Notes under the pieces: model-generated
Database searches by the model: none
What the model saw: only the letters and a program-made list of their open reading frames with translations
Told to the model about the DNA's origin: nothing
Part shown: piece after piece, positions 61,910 through 64,000 of the stretch
How the letters are laid out: each line of letters opens with the position of its first letter
How positions within the stretch are numbered: the stretch's first letter is position 1
Position numbers and translations under genes: made by a program
Assembly (NCBI RefSeq): GCF_023707985.1
Contig: NZ_BRCF01000006.1
Location: 1 to 64,000 of the forward strand
Source: Sporosarcina sp. NCCP-2716
GTDB taxonomy: Bacteria > Bacillota > Bacilli > Bacillales_A > Planococcaceae
Length of the DNA: 64,000 nucleotides
Reading direction: 5' to 3'

Positions 61910-62488
61910 GTGAGCAAAAAAGAGGCGATTGTCCAGTCGGCCATCCGGATATTCACCGAAAAAGGGGTCGAAAAGACGACAATCTCCGATATTGTCAAAC
62001 ATGCCGGCATTGCACAGGGGACGTTCTATCTGTATTTCCCCTCCAAACTTTCCCTGATGCCTGCAATTGCCGAAGTGATGGTGAAGACGACACTGCAGAC
62101 GGTGATCGATACTGTCAAGCCGAAGTCTGCGTTCCAGGACCGTCTCCGCCAATTCGTCGACGCGATCTTCGAAGTGAACCGGGAGTACCATGAAATCCAG
62201 GCTATGATCTATTCAGGACTTGCCTCCACCGAGCATCTGAAAGAGTGGGAAACCGTCTATGCGCCGATCTACGAATGGATCAGCGGACAGATCGCCCATG
62301 CTCAGAAAGATGGTCTTATCCGGAATGACAGTCCTCCTGATGCGCTCGCCAAGCTGATCATCGGCCTGACGGAATCTGCGGCAGAGCAGATCTACCTTTA
62401 CGATGAAATCGGCCAGGACAGCCGGGCGGCGAAGCAGAAAGAGGAAACGCTGAAATTCCTTCTGATGGGACTCGGAGTGCCGTCCTGA
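61910..62488 (+). CDS. TetR-family regulator of the SMR genes
   Basis: A 192-aa TetR-type repressor. The N-terminal helix-turn-helix is ISDIVKHAGIAQGTFYLYF (residues ~25-45), and the C-terminal ~140 residues form the ligand-binding part. The start is GTG at 61910, after GGGGAG. The two inverted-repeat operators, one before itself and one before the SMR genes, mark its targets. Confidence 0.92.
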   Translation: MSKKEAIVQSAIRIFTEKGVEKTTISDIVKHAGIAQGTFYLYFPSKLSLMPAIAEVMVKTTLQTVIDTVKPKSAFQDRLRQFVDAIFEVNREYHEIQAMIYSGLASTEHLKEWETVYAPIYEWISGQIAHAQKDGLIRNDSPPDALAKLIIGLTESAAEQIYLYDEIGQDSRAAKQKEETLKFLLMGLGVPS

Positions 62489-62547
62489 CCAGGCGGCCTG
62501 CCGAGAGCAGATATTGCACGGAACCGGTCAATTTGTTTTACTGTAGG

Positions 62548-62570
62548 ATGAATGACAGTCAGTCATTCAT
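62548..62570 (+). promoter_or_regulatory. TetR operator 2, upstream of the SMR genes
   Basis: ATGAATGAC-AGTCA-GTCATTCAT is a perfect 9-bp inverted repeat with a 5-nt centre, overlapping a likely -10 TAGGAT. Confidence 0.82.
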
Positions 62571-62596
62571 CCGGAAAGAAAGGAGTTTTTCAAGTC

Positions 62597-62944
62597 ATGC
62601 AGAAAGCCTGGCTTTACGTAGCCGCTACGAGCTTTTTTGAACTTGTCTGGATTTTCGGCTTCAATACAGCGACTCACTGGTGGCATTGGATACCGATCAT
62701 CGCTTTCATCTTAGTGGACTTCCACTTTTTGACGAAAGCCTGTGCCGCGCTGCCGACAGGGACGGTGTATGCAATCTTCGCAGCAGTCGGTACGATCGGG
62801 ACAGCACTTATGGATGTATTCTTTTTCGGCCAGACGCTCAGCGGAGGCAAGATCTTCTTCATCGCTGTACTGGTGGCCGGAGTGATCGGCTTGAAACTGG
62901 CGGACGGCCGTGATGAAGCGGCCGCTGCACAAGGAGGGGAATGA
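62597..62944 (+). CDS. SMR multidrug/guanidinium exporter subunit 1
   Basis: A 115-aa, four-helix protein of the small multidrug resistance family. Key Glu15 sits in the first helix (TSFFELVW), and the family stretch GTVYAIFAAVGTIGTALMD is present. It is paired with the next gene as in YkkC/YkkD, so a heterodimer is expected. AAAGGAG precedes the ATG at 62597. The export substrate is probably a cation such as guanidinium or a quaternary amine. Confidence 0.92.
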   Translation: MQKAWLYVAATSFFELVWIFGFNTATHWWHWIPIIAFILVDFHFLTKACAALPTGTVYAIFAAVGTIGTALMDVFFFGQTLSGGKIFFIAVLVAGVIGLKLADGRDEAAAAQGGE

Positions 62945-62945
62945 C

Positions 62946-63260
62946 ATGGGATGGCTATATGTAGCACTTGCAGCCGGATCCGAACTGGCTGGGGTTGCCG
63001 GCTTGAACAAGTACAGTAAGAGGAAATCCCTGCTGTCGGGGCTTGCCTACCTCGGCGGCTTCGGCTTGTCGTTCCTGTTCTTATATACCTCGTTCAAGTA
63101 TTTACAGGTCAGCACCGCCTACGCCGTCTGGATCGGCATCGGCACTGCAGGCGCTGTCCTGCTCAACATGATCTTCTTCGGGGAATCGAGGAGCCTGTCC
63201 CGTATTGCGAGTCTTATGCTGATCATAATCGGCGTCGTCGGGCTGAAGGCGCTCTCCTGA
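62946..63260 (+). CDS. SMR multidrug/guanidinium exporter subunit 2
   Basis: A 104-aa partner with Glu13 in its first helix (AAGSELAGVAGLN) and the SMR signature TAYAVWIGIGTAGAVLLNM. The ATG at 62946 is one nucleotide past the first subunit's stop, with GGAGGGG upstream. The tandem, dual-size arrangement (115 and 104 aa) matches YkkC and YkkD. Confidence 0.92.
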   Translation: MGWLYVALAAGSELAGVAGLNKYSKRKSLLSGLAYLGGFGLSFLFLYTSFKYLQVSTAYAVWIGIGTAGAVLLNMIFFGESRSLSRIASLMLIIIGVVGLKALS

Positions 63261-63318
63261 TCAGCAGTTGATATTTCACTCCGCGTTCCGCATAATGGAG
63301 GGATAAGGAGACATGATC

Positions 63319-64000
63319 ATGCGAAACCAACCGAGCAAACGAACACCGAAAACGATCGAATACAAAGTGGGAGCCGAGCAGCTGCTGCTGCCCTTCCTGC
63401 TCGCTACTAGCAAGAAAAGCCGCAACGCCGTAAAAGGGATACTGTCCAGGGGCCAGGTGGCTGTCAACGGCAGAGTCATCACGAGACACGATCATCCGCT
63501 TCGCAGCGGGGATACGGTTGAAATCCTGACGAATGAGGCTGCAAAACAGGACAGCGAGCTCCTCGGACTGTCGATCCTCTATGAGGACGAAGCGATCATC
63601 GTCATTGACAAAGAAGCTGGCGTGCTGTCGATGGCGGCGAAGGATAAGAAGGAACTGACCGCTTTCAGCGAACTGTCCGCATATGTCCGGAAAGAGAACC
63701 GCGGGAACCGGGTGTTCATCGTCCACCGGCTCGACCGGGAAACGTCCGGTGTCATGCTGTTCGCAAAAAGCGAAAACATCAAACGGCAGCTGCAGGACAG
63801 CTGGGAGACAGTGGTCATCGAACGGGGCTATACAGCACTCGTCGAAGGGAAAGTGCGGCAGGAATCCGGAGAGATCATTTCGTGGCTGAAAGAGACGCGG
63901 ACATTCAAAGTGTATTCCAACCCGACCGACAACGGGGGGCAGAAGGCGATCACCCGCTTCAAGCGGCTGCAGGGCAATGCCCAGTATTCACTTCTCGAGC
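63319..64000 (+). CDS. RluA-family 23S rRNA pseudouridine synthase, 3' end cut
   Basis: The 227 codons visible hold an N-terminal S4-like RNA-binding region (LLPFLLATSKKSRNAVKGILSRGQVAVNG) and the RluA active-site motif HRLDRETSGVMLFAK with the catalytic Asp. No stop codon occurs before the window ends. The ATG at 63319 is 8 nt after AAGGAG; an ATG at 63313 lies too close. It should isomerise a uridine in 23S rRNA. Confidence 0.93.
   Translation, partial: MRNQPSKRTPKTIEYKVGAEQLLLPFLLATSKKSRNAVKGILSRGQVAVNGRVITRHDHPLRSGDTVEILTNEAAKQDSELLGLSILYEDEAIIVIDKEAGVLSMAAKDKKELTAFSELSAYVRKENRGNRVFIVHRLDRETSGVMLFAKSENIKRQLQDSWETVVIERGYTALVEGKVRQESGEIISWLKETRTFKVYSNPTDNGGQKAITRFKRLQGNAQYSLLE

Overview
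This window looks like chromosomal DNA from a Bacillales bacterium, most likely a moderately high-GC member of the Planococcaceae. The family is an inference. It rests on gene content and order like Bacillus (a long tRNA array, men operon, pckA/metK/ytoA/ytpA/ytmA/ytkD block), two S-box riboswitches, a T-box, and AbrB, Zur, FapR, AhrC and CcpA-type sites. No rRNA, phage, CRISPR or intact insertion sequence is visible. The left edge cuts a tRNA-Lys and the right edge cuts an RluA-type pseudouridine synthase.

Layout. 1-1783: 17 tRNA genes on the + strand, ending at a strong terminator. A 74-bp direct repeat carries a broken 5' piece of the initiator tRNA. 1793-10056: a DksA/TraR-type protein, then menaquinone synthesis (menA reversed, menF-D-H-B-E forward; menC absent). 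10056-15276: a Zur-controlled zinc-binding lipoprotein, yidD, dps, a small YjfB-like protein, an ACT-domain malic enzyme, ytkD and ytmA. 15279-24509: pckA, S-box-metK, ytoA, a YtpA homologue without its serine nucleophile, signal peptidase, a UvrD-type helicase overlapping two FluC genes, and a nuclease. 24521-30747: a Tyr-type T-box ahead of an NhaC-family transporter, a type III polyketide synthase/methyltransferase pair, small proteins and a leucyl aminopeptidase. 30768-31950: an AT-rich accessory gap with a long palindrome, a dispersed-type inverted repeat and two orphan small ORFs.

32007-51436 is mostly housekeeping: an RNA methyltransferase, CDF exporter, argH (ARG box), fabI (FapR box), an SLH/NlpC-P60 cell-wall hydrolase, brnQ, a dynamin-like or Era-like GTPase, an NCS2 permease, a FAD oxidoreductase, tspO, ctaB, ypsA and a TetM-family GTPase. 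51532-57340 holds the most original locus: a second NhaC transporter, a divergently read regulator of unusual architecture, an enolase-superfamily enzyme and a GNAT acetyltransferase. They share a 16-bp operator-like sequence and two CcpA-type sites. The right end carries small proteins, abrB, a second YitT protein, S-box-metA, and a TetR-controlled pair of SMR exporters with matching operators.

How they work together: the men genes feed the respiratory quinone and ctaB feeds heme O/A. pckA and malic enzyme link the TCA cycle to gluconeogenesis. metK and metA are both read out by SAM riboswitches. The 52.5-57.3 kb cluster looks like a carbon-regulated uptake and modification pathway for an unidentified amino-acid-like compound.
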